A stretch of DNA of 64,000 bases from Celoporthe dispersa (lineage: Eukaryota; Ascomycota; Sordariomycetes; Diaporthales; Cryphonectriaceae): NCBI GenBank assembly GCA_016584495.1, contig WAID01000006.1, positions 3,348,001 through 3,412,000 on the forward strand, read 5' to 3'. The notes beneath the pieces are model-generated. The model ran no database searches and had not been told where the DNA came from. It worked only from the letters and a program-made list of their open reading frames with translations. Shown here in pieces: positions 46,951-60,621 of this stretch. The first letter of the stretch is position 1, and the number at the start of each line of letters is the position of its first letter. Position numbers and translations under genes: made by a program.

Positions 46951-48695
46951 TAAGTCCGTAACGATCCTTTGTTTGTTCAAGATACGGGATCTACCCTTAT
47001 GACTGGGTAGTACTGTCCGATCGACAAGCTGTAAAGGCCTCGTTGTGCTCCAAACCGATGCCGTTCGCGTTATGTAGATGAGCCCCAGACGTGCCTTTAT
47101 TTCATTTTTTTCTTTTCCTTGCAGAGCCCGAGCTCTCTGCTCTCGTACCGAGGGACAGAGCCATACATATAGTTGACATTTTATATCCATTCAACGTGAG
47201 GGCAGCTACTACTAAGAATATCGGAGACTTGACCCAAAGAAATATAGGCATCTTGCTCGTATGGAGTTTCGAATATTCCTACAACCCTGGAATACACGTC
47301 ACAATGCGTATAGTCTGCGGGAGCTTCTCCGCCGGGGGGGGGGGGGTTATTCCTAGTGAGTGGTTTAGCTATCGTATCCATGTAATGCTATGGCGATGTT
47401 ACTTGAACGAGGAAAAGAGGTGAATTGTATCGAGTCTCGGCAAGACTTTGAAGCAGTAATAGAAGATGTGGTAGCTTGTTATTTTTCTGCGGAGGTAGTT
47501 TGGAAGATGAGATACTGTCAAATGGCCAGGTGTATAAGCAGGGCGAGGTCTTCGGGAGCGTACTTGGATATATGACTAAATCAAGTTGAGGTCTAAGAGC
47601 CTAAGTCCTCTGCGAGCTTATGGTCTGCGAAAATGCTGCTTTATAGCCTTCTGCAAAGCTCTTGGGCCTGCGTAAGATTCTCCACTCCTCTTCTTGCCCT
47701 GGCAGTAGCCTTGCCACTTTACTCTTAACAAATTTCCTGCCTGTCTGCTGACTTAGTGTGCATGAATATCAGGAATATGTACTTTAAGGCCTTGGGATGG
47801 AAGGCCCATCCTCCCCGCGGTGGTCGGGCCAACGGCTTGTGGAAGTCTTCTTTCTCATCAACACCAGTTTCGTCCTGGGAAACGTACCCCTATAAAGGTT
47901 TCGCTGTGTTTCTAACAGCTTGTGAAACGTAAGAACATCTATTGTCGATCACAGGTGCGAGGTGGGAACTTAGCAAGCTCTCAGCAAGACCAAAATCTTG
48001 TCGCATCTTCAAGTATTTGAATTCTTCCCCGATAAGCCTTGGCCGCTCGGAGGTACCATTATCAACTTGATCATAAGTCTTCTGAATTCGGTTTGCGACT
48101 CAAGCAGCTCAAGACAGAGTACCATCAAGTTGTTGAGTCTGCACGTCAGGACAGGGATACATTTTAGCACAGCAGCTGTGCCTCATCCCCAACGGTGCCC
48201 CGTACTCATTCACTTGTCCTCCAATGTGCCTAAAGACGCGGAGATTTGATAAACCACTCCGCTGTCACAGCAAGAGTCATCGTCGCCTAATGTGAACTAA
48301 CACACTTGCCCTCAATAGCACTGGCAATATTTCACACGTTTTGCTAATATCTTCTCCACAAGCTCTACTCACCCGAGACAAGATGTTGAAGCTGACGTCG
48401 TCAGACATTAGAGCACGCTACTGAGCGGCACAGCGTATAATATGCGTTCTGAAAAATGGGGGCTGCTGTGGCTCGGGAATAAGAAGTAACGAAGCAGGGG
48501 GACCAGGAGGGCTAGCGCCCACGGGTAGTTCTGCAGGCAAGGTCGAGACAACCCCTCACTTCCAATCTGGGTCTTAGTCAGACTGATCCGGCGTGGTAGT
48601 ACCTCGAGTTGATTGATCCTATTTATATTGCCCTCTCCTCCCCTCTTTACCTTCGTCATATCGGGGATCATACACCGTTTCGTTCAAGTGTAGCC
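46951..48695. other. Gene-free stretch between HET relic and NLR-like gene
   Basis: About 1.7 kb. The left end may contain the lost start of the HET gene. A G-tract lies at 47334-47346. The right part is the promoter of the NLR-like gene. No intact gene was recognised. Confidence 0.35.
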
Positions 48696-51600
48696 ATGGA
48701 AAATCTCATCGATCGTATTGCGCGTCCCTCAGAACGTCGAAATGATACGTCATCCATCTCCCGAACAAGAGAGTCGTTCCGCCCAGCTTCGTCAGCGCAG
48801 ACGTCGGAGCCTGATCTTGGACTCGACAAAGATGATTTGTTTGGCTTGTTTCAACTATGGCCACTGAAGAGCGAGGGTTTCGAGGTGGATGAGACAAGAA
48901 TCGAGTGAGCGACGTTCTGTTCAGATCGGCTAGGTGCAATACTGAACTCTGTTATCGCAGCATCGTTGCCATCCACGGGTTGAACGGCAGGGTCTACAAG
49001 ACTTGGACAGACGACGATAAACTTTGGCTTGCAGACTTCCTGCCTCTCGACATACCCTACGCGCGAATATTCACCTACGGATATAACAGTGGTGTCGCAT
49101 TCACAGGGACTGCGTCTGGCGTGGATGACTACGCTCGGACCTTGCTCGAGAGATTGATGGCAAAACGACGACAGTTCTCCCACGTCGAGAAGAGACCCCT
49201 ATTATTCATATGCCACAGCTTGGGAGGGGTGGTCGTAAAGAGAGCTCTGGTCATTGCGCACGAAAGGAGTCGGCGGTACTCGACCATTACCAAAGACACC
49301 TTTGGCATCATGTTCCTCGGAACGCCTCATCGAGGGTCTGACGCGGCTTTCTGGGGAAAGCTTTTCGGGAGTCTGGCAGATGTGCTGACTCTTGGGTCGA
49401 TCCGCACCAAGCTATTAGATGACCTGAAACGCAAGTCGGATATCCTTGGCGCAACGTGCTCCCAATTTGTGGAGCGCTCACAGTCTCTGCATCGCATCTT
49501 CTCTATTTACGAACGAGTCCGAATTAAGGGACTCTCGTCGCTCATAGTAGAGGAAGACTCTGCAATCATGGGTCTCCCCAACGAGATCCCAATACCTATC
49601 GAAGCCGATCATAGATCTATGTGTCGATTCTCCAGCATGAAGAGCGAGAAGTACCAGATGGTACTTGACTGCATAAAGGAAATGGTTGATGACGCCCTGG
49701 ACCAGACGGAAAAGCCAGAGGACCCTCTACATGAGGATTTCCTTCGCTGTCTAAAGACTTTGGACCCCGAGGAGACCCTGAGGAACGTCCCCAGACCTAG
49801 TCCGGGCACCTGCTTGTGGATGAATGAGACCGAGGCTTTCACTAAGTGGCGAGATCGAACAGATGTGCACCTTCTGTGGATTTCGGGATCGCCGGGAATT
49901 GGGAAGACGACCGTCTCAAGGTTTCTCGTTGAAAATTTACGACGATGGCTCCAGAGAGTCCACAGTATGACGGGCAAGGAAGCTGTCGTTGCATTTTTTC
50001 TTTTGCTCTTCGAAGCAGTGGCTACGAAACTCTGAAGCACAGATCATCAAGTCTCTACTATATCAGCTTCTAGCTCAAAGTAGGCATCTCTTTCGCTACT
50101 TCAACCACCAAGAGCTGAAATTTTGGATCTCACGGGCCAATAACTCCGCGGCTGATGAAGATGAATCTGCTGAAGAGGTTGGCATTTTGTGGAAGCTCTT
50201 GACCACCATTCTTCAGCGTAATGCCGACCTCGAATTCTGGATCCTGATCGACGCCGTTGACGAGCTACAAAACAATTGTAGGGATGGATTTCTCCGCAAA
50301 ATGCAACTGCTCATATCGCAGGATCTCGGGCGGAAGCTCAAATTCGCTGTCTGCGACCGCAGCAGCCCGTTTGTGAGAGGCATCACTGAGCGTGTGTCTT
50401 GGCTCGACATTCGCCATCGTCAAGACAAAGTTTCCGAGGACGTCCGACACTTCATTAATGCCCAGCTTGCAGATCTATGTTCCAACAAAGACATTCCGTG
50501 GCAGTACCAGAATATGATTGAAGAAGCTCTAGTGAAGGTTGCAGAGGGCAACTTTCTCCAGGCATCACTGGCTTGGAGTCACTTCAAGACAGGTGTTTCC
50601 TACTGGTCTCCACAGGTCATCAAGACCCGCCTTGAAGGACTCCGGCGACTATCTTGTGAGGCAAAGGCCTTCTACTGTTCGCTGCTCGAGCGCATCCCAG
50701 AAGACTCGCAAGAAATTGCAAAGGTTGGCTTCACCTGGGTGCTTGGATCTAGAAAACCTCTCAACCTGACCGAACTCCAGCATGCGGTGGCAATAAGCAC
50801 CGGTCAAAAATCGTGGTCTGATCTCATAGACTCACTTGGCTTCAATTTCGATGCTCACTTCGACCAGGCGTTTGGGTACCTCCTACGTGTTGACCCGGAC
50901 CTCAATGTTCGCTTTGCACACACGACAGTGAAGGAGCTTTTGACCGCTCCGGAGGTTGAATCATCAATTCATAACACCGGTATCCTGTCTAAATTTCACA
51001 TTCGCGAGTCCGATGTAGACGCCGAACTTGCTAAACGATGCATTATTGTCCTCAGCTTTCGGGATTTCGTCAAGCTAAGGGACATTGCCAGGGAGGCCAT
51101 GGCAGACAGGATGAAAGACTTTTTTGTCACAGCTCTGCAGAGCGAAGAGGCATTGCAGTCATTGAACTTTGCCAAGTACGACGAGCCTGACTCGGCATAT
51201 AGCCAAGACCAAGAGACGTCGGAACGTATTGAGAAGGCCATTCTCAAGCTGGGCCAAACGGGACTCGACGAGCGCACCCGAAGCTTATTTGCATACTGTG
51301 TGTCTTATTGGAACTATCACTGCAACCAAGGGTCCTCGGATCCCGAAGTGTGCAAATGTCTAACCAACTTTGCACTGCTTCGCCAGTCGCACTACTTCCT
51401 CATGGTAGCCATGCTTCTGGGAATGGCGAGATACCACCATGGACCATTTTGGGATCATATTGACCAATTTTCTCGACTGCCGGCCCTGCATTTCACGCTG
51501 CGTGCAGGTGACCATCCAGAGGTTCTGGAGAATCTGATAAAGCATGGGGAAAATATCAATGGAATTGACTGCCATGGCTGGACCCCTATAGTCTGGGCTC

Positions 51601-53601
51601 TACTCGAGAACCGCCCGCAATCACTCGACTTGATCCTGGCGCACGAAGAAACAAGACTTGGCCCCACTGGTCTGCGTGCAGACCACGTCTTACACCTTGC
51701 ACTCAGAGCAGACGTCAGTACAAATCTCGTTCTATGCCTGCTTGCAGATCTACGCACCAAAGTCAATGCCCGAAGTAAGGATGGTTGGACAGCGTTGCAG
51801 TGGTGTCTGTCACGAGAACATCTACAACCCTTAGCGCACGAACTTCTCTGTCGAAAGGACGTAGATATTTACGAACAGAACAGCCAAGGTCTCAATGCAA
51901 TCGACCAGATCTTTGTGGAAGGCTTGTCGGAGCAGAATGCGTTGAGAGTATGTGCACGGTCCGATGTGCCGGGGAACTGGTTCGAGAAGGAGCAGAAGAT
52001 CTTGCCAACATTCTTTTCATATGAGGGTACACCGGTGTGCGACGAAGAGGCGCCGCGAACATTTATACACCGTGCAGCCTCACTCCGGTGGGATTCAGTC
52101 GAGGACCTCATCTTGGAACGTGATCCGCTCAAAGCCGTATTTGTCGATCGGGACGGGCTCAGCCTTGTAGAGCGCTATGCATACCACGGAGTAAAGCAAA
52201 GACTAGTGCGGGTCTTGAACAAGCTTCCGTGCGACATTTTCCAGGGGACCAGTGACCGTGGATCGAAACTACTGATTCTTTGCGTCCAGCAAGACTGGGA
52301 ACAGCTAGTTCAGGTTCTTGTTCACACCTTCTCTGTCGACGATAATACAGAAGACGGCAGCGGCAGAACAATTGCCCACTGGGCCAGCGAGCTCCAGTGG
52401 CAATCACTCCCAGCTCTCCTGGCCAGCAAGCCCAGAGACTGGGTCAACAGGACGAGCCACGATGGACGAACCGCTCTCCACGATGCAGCTGAATATCGCA
52501 ACGAGACCTCGTGCAGAGCTTTGCTACAGGCAGGGGCGAGCTGCTTTCTCCGGGACAAGACCGGAAAGCTTCCTATCCATGTTGCTGCAGAGCAGGGACA
52601 TCGCGCGATCGTCAGCCTGCTCCTCAAAGCCCCAATTAAAGATGTTCAGTCATATGACGACGATATGCAGGGAAGAAGTCTCTTGCATTACCTCGTGATG
52701 TGGCACTCGGATAGTTTCCTCCGCCAGCGCCTTCCCATACTTCGACCTCAAATGGAGATCAGAGACCATAGCGGAAAATCACCCTTACATATCGCCTGTA
52801 TCTTCGGCAACGAGCCGGCTCTCTCTTTTCTCTTGGATGTTGGTGCGGATCTGAATCGCAGAGACAGTTCCTCCTTCACGCCGCTACACCATGCTCTCAT
52901 GACAGGGTCGGTTGAGTGCACACAGACCCTTGTGCGGCGCGGTGCGCTGCATAACCTTGTGGACAAGTTTGGTAGGAACATTGTCATTCTGGCAACGCTG
53001 AGTGAGGACAAGCGAATGGTGGAATACGTTGCAAGGTTCCTGCATTCCAAATATTCTAACAAAGAGATCGCACGATACGCGAGCCATGCCGACCGTTTCA
53101 AGCGCTCGGCTCTTCACTATCTGTGCCACTGGGTTGATCGCAGGCGTCTCGGAGATGACGCCGGAGAGGTTGTTTTGGAAGTTGAAGAGGACTGGGATGA
53201 CGAACCCGGCATAGCGCCAGCCTTTTCTCCAGTAGGGTGGTTGATCAAAACCTTTGTCACACTCGGCACTGATGTGAATGGTCGCGACTATCGTGGCTAT
53301 ACTCCGCTTCACACCGCCGCTATGACGGGAAACTTTACAGCGGCCCAAGCCCTATTGCGAGTTGCAATCATCGGCCCGTCACTTGCAGACAATGAAGGGC
53401 TTACCCCCTTGGATTGGGCGGTCGTGAATGGTCATGAGGCAATGGCCAAAAATCATAGAGGCGCAAAATGGAGCACATTCTCCTGGCTGGGAACAGAAGC
53501 TTCACCCGCTATATCGGCCGTGGCAGTCCGGGTACGGATTTGATGATGATAAGAAGTCCGATGATGGGACGATCCAGGCTCTTGCCGTAGTTATATCCTA
53601 A
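48696..53601 (+). CDS. NLR-like protein: alpha/beta-hydrolase, NACHT and ankyrin repeats, with two apparent frameshifts
   Basis: Very large protein, about 1615 residues, exons 48696-48904 and 48961-53601. The N-terminal domain is a DUF676/PGAP1-like alpha/beta-hydrolase (VAIHGLNG, then the serine motif in FICHSLGGVVVK). The NACHT NTPase follows, with Walker A GSPGIGKTT and a Walker B-like LEFWILIDAVDEL. The C-terminal third is built of ankyrin repeats (for example DGRTALHDAAEYRNE, GKSPLHIACIFGNE, GYTPLHTAAMTGN). Two single-base excesses break the frame: a T in the six-T run at 49994-49999 and an A in 53448-53452. Correcting them gives a continuous protein ending at 53601 instead of 53543. Fungal NLR-like proteins of this layout act in non-self recognition; a HET relic lies next to it. 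Confidence 0.87.
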
Positions 53602-55072
53602 TGACTTCTGAACTCGAAAGACGTCATTGGTTCACATATAAACAAGAAAATGTAAAACAAAATACCCATGGCTTCTCAAATAAATGCAAGCAGTAATTAT
53701 AACATCAAAGCTCTGAAAGCGTTCGCACCAATCAGATGATTTGTCACTCTTAGAGAAAAGGTATCATCATGCATTGAATTGTCGGTTTTATGAATCTGAT
53801 GGCAATCGCATATGGAGTGAAAGGACGGTATATCATTCATAAAAAATCGAGATCCGAAATCCAGATGCTGGTTTTCTACGTGTTTCTCTAGCACTAGCTC
53901 AAGACTGTTCCGTTGTCGGCGTTCAGCAAAAAAGAGAGCGGCTCGATAAAGTCAACGTGGCACACATCGAAGCGGATGCTGGGCGGACTAAACCTGATGC
54001 TGTGAATGCTGACCCAAGCTGCAGAGCTCTGGTCGAGGAACACCCCAAAGAAATCTCAAAGCTCGCCGAAGCCTGCACAGCCTGGCTCTTTTCCGCCGCT
54101 GCGAAATTGCACCAGATTCTCACAGCAACACGCCGGACCACAGAGATGATGTCAGCTCATCAGGACGCCCACTTTTCTTCCTCGTTCTGAATAGCCTGAA
54201 GTCATGAAGACAACAATTTTGGCTTGAGTGGCTAAGAGTGTCCAGCGCTTACCGACACAGGCGTCTTTACAGGTTATATGAACGGCACTATTAATCAAAA
54301 GTATTAATGTTATCTTCATAAGAAAGAAATGCCAGGCAAAATGGTATCCATGATAGAAAAAGGGGTAATAAATCCAAAATTTCTCCTTCAATCCATAACC
54401 TAGCTACGATTCATTTTACTTTCTATTACTTCACTTAACGCTCCTATATTGTGTGATAGTGGTTTATGACGTATAATGTGTCCTTTTCTAGAAAAGGCGT
54501 GAGGGCGTAGGTAGTCGCAAGCCATAAGCTTATTGACGTAATCCTTCCCACGGACCTGCAATAACAATAAAGGTAGGATCGTCACCTTCAGAAGTGAACT
54601 GGACGTGAACAGAACGTGAAGTTACGATGCCGAAGACAAGGGCTTGCAGAGCCAGGGTGATCATGCTCCTGTCTCCCGTGGAGGTGAGTGGGCCAAAGTC
54701 CCAATCAAAGTCCGTTTCGCCACCGTTTTCCATCCCATTCACATTTCCGTTCGTTCCTGTGGGTAGTGATCCTACCTTCATGGTACAAGCACAGGACCCG
54801 AGATCCGAATTTCTGCCTGGGCGCTATTTTTAAGTACCGCCTTACAGAGGAAATACTGCAGTACTTCCAATTTCCTATTCGGGTAACGCTTCGAGTAACA
54901 TTTTGCGTCCCGGCGCTCATAGTCGATCGAGTAGAGGCGTATATAAACCAACAAGCTTCCGCCATAGAGGTGAGCCTATACGAGCATCAATTTGACCTGA
55001 AAAAACAAAACAGGAACTTTTGCGAACACAGACCTCTCTACACCATTATCAATTCCTAAATTCTGCCTCCAG
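53602..55072. other. Largely gene-free stretch with one possible coding fragment
   Basis: About 1.5 kb. A protein-like plus-strand frame lies at about 53888-54190 (listed separately). The rest is AT-rich and contains the promoter of the peptidase gene. Confidence 0.35.
53888..54190 (+). pseudogene. Possible coding fragment, unknown family
   Basis: An open frame of about 100 codons without a convincing start. Stretches such as VNADPSCRALVEEHPKEI and LAEACTAWLFSAAAKLHQIL look like real protein. It may be an exon of a decayed gene or a chance frame. No family was recognised. Confidence 0.25.
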
Positions 55073-57016
55073 ATGGGCGTGCTAGGATTTATTTCTGCAG
55101 GTCTTGCGTTGCTCGTGGCCGCCGACGCCCTCGCTTATAGGTCTAAAGGCATTCACTGGGAGCCCTGCGACCCAGCGGAGTTCAGTAACACTTATGTGAC
55201 AAATCTGGAATGCGGCAGCCTCATGGTCCCTCTTGACTACACAGCTCCCAACAGCTCCGAGCAGCTCCAGCTGCAGCTCATTAGGACGCCGGCCCTCACG
55301 CAGCCCAAAAAGGGTAGCATTCTGTTCAACTTTGGTGGTCCGGGTGAGCCGGGTCGGTCGAACTTTTGTTACAGCCGTTGCAGACATACTTCCGTAGGTT
55401 TCTCGCTTAGGAGTCACTTTGTTAGGGGCAGGCTAACATTGAAATCAAGAATGACCGGAGGCGAATATGACTTAGTCTCATTCGACGTACGGTCTGTAGT
55501 TAGCCTTAACAGGATCACGAAATACTGCATCGATGCTGATTAGCAGTAGTGGATCTGTGGGCACCCTAAACCTCGAATGCTTCTCAAACGAAGTCGAAGA
55601 CGTCCGCTTCATCTCTGATTGGAGTCAGACCAGCAATTCCTCGGACAATTCTGCAGCGTTTCTCTGGGCACGGGCAGGGGTAGATGCCAGCCTCTGCTAC
55701 CAGAATGCGCAAGTTAATGGAAGTCTAGTGAGCACCGCCTTCACAGCACGAGACCTTATCAGCATAGCAGAAGTTCTGGACGATGACGGCATGTTACGTT
55801 ATTGGGGTAAGATTAATACCAGTGATACACCGTCTGTATACGTGATATTAAAGCGCAAATAGGTCTTTCCTATGGGACTACGCTCGGTGCCACTGTGGCT
55901 GCTATGTTCCCAGATAAAGTTGACAAGATGATCTTGGATGGCGTGCAGAATCCTTGGGAGTATTATGGCGCACTTGCGTACGTTCTCTCCATCTCCTTAT
56001 ATAAGTACTTATGGCCGAGAATATTTAGTACTGATGCGACTAAATAATCTTAGCGACTTCCAAGAGTGGACCGACTCGGACGAGACATTCACCCAAATCT
56101 TCCAGACCTGCGTTGTCGCCGGCGAGAACTGCTCCCTCAACTCGCTTAACATGACGGCGGACCAGATGGAGCTGGCCACCTGGGACCTCCTCGAATACTT
56201 CAAGACCAATCCACTGCCCTATGGCGACATAGTGTATGACTACTGGAGAGCCAAGAGCCAGATCTGGTCGGCTCTCTACGCACCACAGGACTGGGCCAAC
56301 CTGGCCGCAGCCCTCACAACATTCCTCGCTGCCAACGCCACCGAGCTCACCACGCTGAGCGATTCTGCAGCGGACACTATCTTTGACAACGAGACCACCC
56401 TCGCGCCCATTCTCTCCGAGCATGTGGCCCTAGTCGCCATCCACTGCTCTGACCGGCGGCCACGCGCTGCTACTCTAGCCGAATTCCAACGAGTGATCGA
56501 CAAGCTCTATAATATCAGCGCGATCTTCGGCGACGGTAGCGATGATATCAACATGCCCTGCGCGCAGTGGTTGATCGAACCCAAGGAGCGGTACGACGGC
56601 GGGTTTGATGTGGATACCGCGAATCCGGTGCTCATCCTGGGCAATACATGGGACCCCTTTACGCCGCTTGCCTCCGCGCGCAACGTGAGCTCGGGTTTTC
56701 ATAGGAGTGTTGTGCTGGAGATACATGGTTATGGTGTAAGTTCTTGCCTAATAGTTGCGTCCGGCTAGTTCCATTAGTTGACCATGACTACCTCGAATAA
56801 TAGCATACCTCTCTCGCGGCGCCATCAAGGTGCACCGTCGAGCACACTACGGCATACTGGTTGAACCTGACAATGCCGGAGAATGGGACTGTTTGCGAGC
56901 TGGATGTTAAGCCGTATACCAATGGGACTTGGCTAGATATCTTTGTTGGAATGGGCTGGAGCTACACTACTGGTTTTGCGGACCCGTCCACTCTGAAAAC
57001 AGAGCGTTGGGTATGA
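55073..57016 (+). CDS. Secreted S33/TAP-like serine peptidase, with two apparent frameshifts
   Basis: Alpha/beta-hydrolase of about 561 residues related to tripeptidyl aminopeptidases. Exons: 55073-55393, 55450-55806, 55863-55977, 56054-56735, 56804-57016. A signal peptide (FISAGLALLVAADALA) precedes the motif FNFGGPGEPG. The nucleophile motif GLSYGT is formed across intron 55807-55862. The TAP-like C-terminal domain carries ILGNTWDPFTPL and HGYGHTS, where the Asp and His of the triad should lie. Many Asn glycosylation sites agree with secretion. Extra bases are needed to be removed at 55364-55367 (T run) and at 55540-55541; the total is then an exact codon multiple. The usual RGTG after FDVR is replaced by RSVV, so it may be truly decaying. 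Confidence 0.75.
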
Positions 57017-57979
57017 ATGAGTAAACCCTGACGTGGGTTTTGGTATCTGAGAAATATCGAGATTCGCGCTTGTAATGGATTAAAGTAGGAAAGATTATTT
57101 ATAAAGTAATTCAATCCTGCTTCTTTAAAAAATTGAGATTTTGATCGGAGTTAATTTTGCGATCATTATATATCTCGTTGTCACTATGCAAAACCTGGAA
57201 GAATTGAATCAAGCTTCTCGTTTGTGTCATTCTGTAGCAGAAATTATTTTAAGAAATGGTATAAAGCAATAATATCAATTTTTTTTTTACTTTTCTTAGA
57301 TCAAAATATGACCCACCTGGACCCACAGGCTCCAGTGCTCGGTCTATACATAGTATAACGGCACTGCTCTTTTCGTTGTTTTCCTTCTCTTTTCTATTCA
57401 GAAGATAGTCCAAATATATACATGTTTGTGCTCACCAACGCTCGCCCTGCCAGTCTCAAATTAATATTACGCTGCGTATATGTAAATGAATAAAAGGAGG
57501 GAAGTGGGTGTGTAACTCATAAGTATTTGACTGGGAGTGGAATTGTTCGGGTGGCGGGTTGGTATCTAGACCCACACCCTGCGCAGTACCTTCTAATGGA
57601 AGCCATGGGTCTGCATCCTTCGTGCCACTTCCAGCAATACTCTCCGTACAGGTGCATGCTCAAAGTGGCACCACCCTCTCAGCTCTGCGTGGAGAGTCTC
57701 TTGCTCGTTGGTTCTTTAGCGCCAAACTGACATGCTAAGCTACCGAGGCAAAGTCTCGACCAGGACGAATGCACTCTTGTTAATTCTTTTTCTCTTTCTT
57801 TCTCTCCCTTCATCAGTATTATCAGATGCCCAAAACTATACGCGCCTTGGAATCACCTAATCGCAGAATCAGGCCCACGAGCTGGGCACGTAGTTTCATA
57901 CGTGGCCTGTCGTGGAGGTGCAACGATTCAGTGTGCCGGTATCACTTCTCGGACCATTACGTGCCCTAGTTGGAATGCT
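57017..57979. other. Gene-free, AT-rich stretch
   Basis: About 960 bp with a T-tract near 57280-57290 and a pyrimidine-rich block at 57780-57813. The right part is the promoter of the P450 gene. No gene was recognised. Confidence 0.4.
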
Positions 57980-59790
57980 ATGGCTTATCAGCTGCTTCCA
58001 CGTGAAGGCTTGACGACAGAGATCCTTGTCACTGTAGTCCTGGGTGCGGTATGCTAGCTGTGCCGTTGTCACCACCTTTTTGCATAACTCTCGCTGACGA
58101 CTCACAAAGGTCTCTGTCTACGCAACGTTGAGATGCGTCTATCTAATATATCTTCATCCGCTCGCCGGGTTCCCTGGCCCACGCATCGCTGCAGTCTCCA
58201 ATATTTGGTATGCCCGTCATTGGTAAGTGAAATCAAGCCCCAGCTCACCACCTAAGAAAATGTGCCTGACAATAAGTGCTAGGCTTTCGGGGCGTTACCC
58301 ATGGGCCATTGAAGATGTGCTGAGAAAGTATGGCGATGTGGTGCGGATCGCGCCCAACGAGCTTGTCTTTTTCACTCCCCAGGCCTTTCGCGACATCTAC
58401 TCCCCGGCGGAGAAGGGTCTGGAGCTTTTTAGGAAGACTGACTTCCAGAACCGCGGTGCTAACCTGGGCGGCCTCATTTGGGAGGAGGACCCTGTGAAGC
58501 ATCGCAAGATTGCTCACAAGGTACTCCCAGCATATAGCGCCCGCTCAATACGGACGTTCGAGCCCGTGCTGCACAAGCATATGGACTATTTTATCGCGCG
58601 GATGAAAGAAATCGGTGCCAGACCCCAAGGTGTCAACCTCGTCGACTGGACCCACTGGCTGGCTTGGGACACGTCCCAGGACGTGTCCTGGAACGACATG
58701 TCGTCGTCCATGCATGATGGTAGGTTCTTAAAGGTCGGGCTTGTTTATCATCGCGATGACTGGTGAAGCTAATACCCACAATCTGCAGAGAAGGACCCGG
58801 TCGCCCTGGATGTTCTCCTAGCATTTAATGCCTTCGCCACTATGATCCAAGTTTTCAAGAGGTTTCCCCTGCTCAGCCCCATCAAGTATCTATTCGCGCC
58901 TGTGAAGAAACTGAGCTCGTTGGCTGAGATGGAGAGCAACACGCGGAAAAGCGTCCTGCGGCGCATCGACAGGCGTGGCGCTACGCCGCACCTGGACCTG
59001 TTCGAGTTCGTTCTGCCAGCCGACGCCGAGCCCCCAAACAACGAGGGAGAACTCCTACATCTGGGCTCCGTGGCACTACAGACAATGTTTGCTGGGTTTG
59101 GACCTATGGCAGACTGGTATTATTCTTTGCTGTTCCTTCTCATTGAGGCACCCAAGTGCTATAAGATATTGACAGACGAGATCCGGAACGAGTTTAAAAG
59201 CTATGATGATATCAATATCAAGAGCACTGCCCATCTGTGCTACCTTACGGCTTCTCTGGACGAAACTCTCGGGATGATCCCCATCAACTCTACGGGCCTG
59301 CCACGTTATAGCCCTGGTGCTGTGGTGGATGGCAATTACATTCCTAAAGGGGTATGCGTGCCGTAGCCCACTTCTCACCACTTCATGAAAACTTATGACT
59401 AACAAACCTCCTTTTCACCTCTCCAAGGTGACCGTTCAAACTAGCGTCTTCACCCTCGGCCGAAGTCCCCGGTACTTCCATGACCCGATGCACTTCCGAC
59501 CGGAGCGGTACCTGCCATCCTCACATCCTTTGTACAACAAGGCTTTCGCTAGTGACGCCTGCAAGGAATTGCCCGAGTTCAGCCTCGGGCCGCGCTCCTG
59601 CATAGGCCGGGAGCTCGGCTGGGCAGAGGCGAGACTATTCATATCAAAGTTGCTATGGCAATTTGACGTGGTCAAGGCGCCGGGAGAGACGCTGGACATG
59701 GAGGGTTTCGAGCGCGACATGTTGCATTTCGGCTTCCTGACCAAGCCACAGGCGAGGGTGCAGTTCGTGCAGGTGCAGCCAAAGAAATAG
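57980..59790 (+). CDS. Cytochrome P450-like protein lacking key motif residues
   Basis: P450-fold protein of 514 residues in five exons: 57980-58048, 58110-58222, 58283-58719, 58790-59351 (58789 may be the first base) and 59428-59790. The anchor, the hinge FPGPRIAAVSN, the substrate-recognition N-terminal half and the heme loop FSLGPRSCIGRELGWAEAR are present, and PERY is intact. However the I-helix reads MFAGFGPMADWYYS, without the usual acid-Thr pair, and the ExxR motif reads ETLG, the Arg replaced by Gly. ExxR is nearly invariant in active P450s. The reading frame itself is intact with all GT..AG introns, so this is either a decaying gene or an enzyme with altered chemistry. It is near the peptidase and DUF7726 genes without an obvious link. 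Confidence 0.82.
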
Positions 59791-60621
59791 GGCGTAATAG
59801 TATGAAGACTCCCTCTGGGAAGGATAAATGCCGGGACAGATATGTAAAATAGCACCCGTTCTGGTCTATCTCATCTCCTTGTCAGATATCCGCCGAATCT
59901 TTGTCATATATACCTCTTCCTTCCGTGCCTTGTTCAATGCCATCCCCACATTCTACCTCCTGTGCGCAACCGCTTCAAATGGTGCTCCGTCAGGTAATTA
60001 CCTCGGCATACTAGTCTCGCCTCTCTTCTCAGCACTGGTCCCTGTCCGCATCTCGTGGGCCGCACCCATGAATGCAATATTTCCCTCCTTCAGTCCATGC
60101 TCGCTCACAGGGCATCCGCAGTGGGATATCCCTCTCGAACAGATAAAGCACGAACGAGAACCCAGCGAATGCGACCGCGCACTGAAGTCCCTCTGCAGCG
60201 CCGATGCTAAAGATGGGGTCAGTTTCTGAGAAGAAGTTGGTTGTGTCCTTGTCTCAAGTGTAATAACTTACTATCGCAAAAGCGATCGCCAGTGAATGAA
60301 CTGGTTAAAAACAAGTAGTTACAGGAGATGCATGAGAAGTCCCTTTTGTGCTTTTTTGTTAAAAAAAATTCATCATTGGTTATCACTGATGTTTGCCAGA
60401 ATGCAAAGACGAAGAAAACCAGCAAAAGCAGATGGAGGACTGATGACTCAGCGTTCACACCGCTCTTGCCGATAACGGGCCGAGATTGTTTACTCTCGGA
60501 AGGAACGACTTTAACGCGCGTTTCCCAACGCGTCTGTCTTCATGAGCTAAATCCTCGACGCTCCAACACAATTTTGCGAGAACCGAACCACAAAGCAGCC
60601 TTCAGTTTAGCCCCCCATCCG
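59791..60621. other. Intergenic, promoter of the DUF7726-like gene
   Basis: About 830 bp. The frame of the next gene is open from 60328, but the upstream part has no conserved features and the ATG at 60622 is preferred. No other gene was recognised. Confidence 0.4.
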
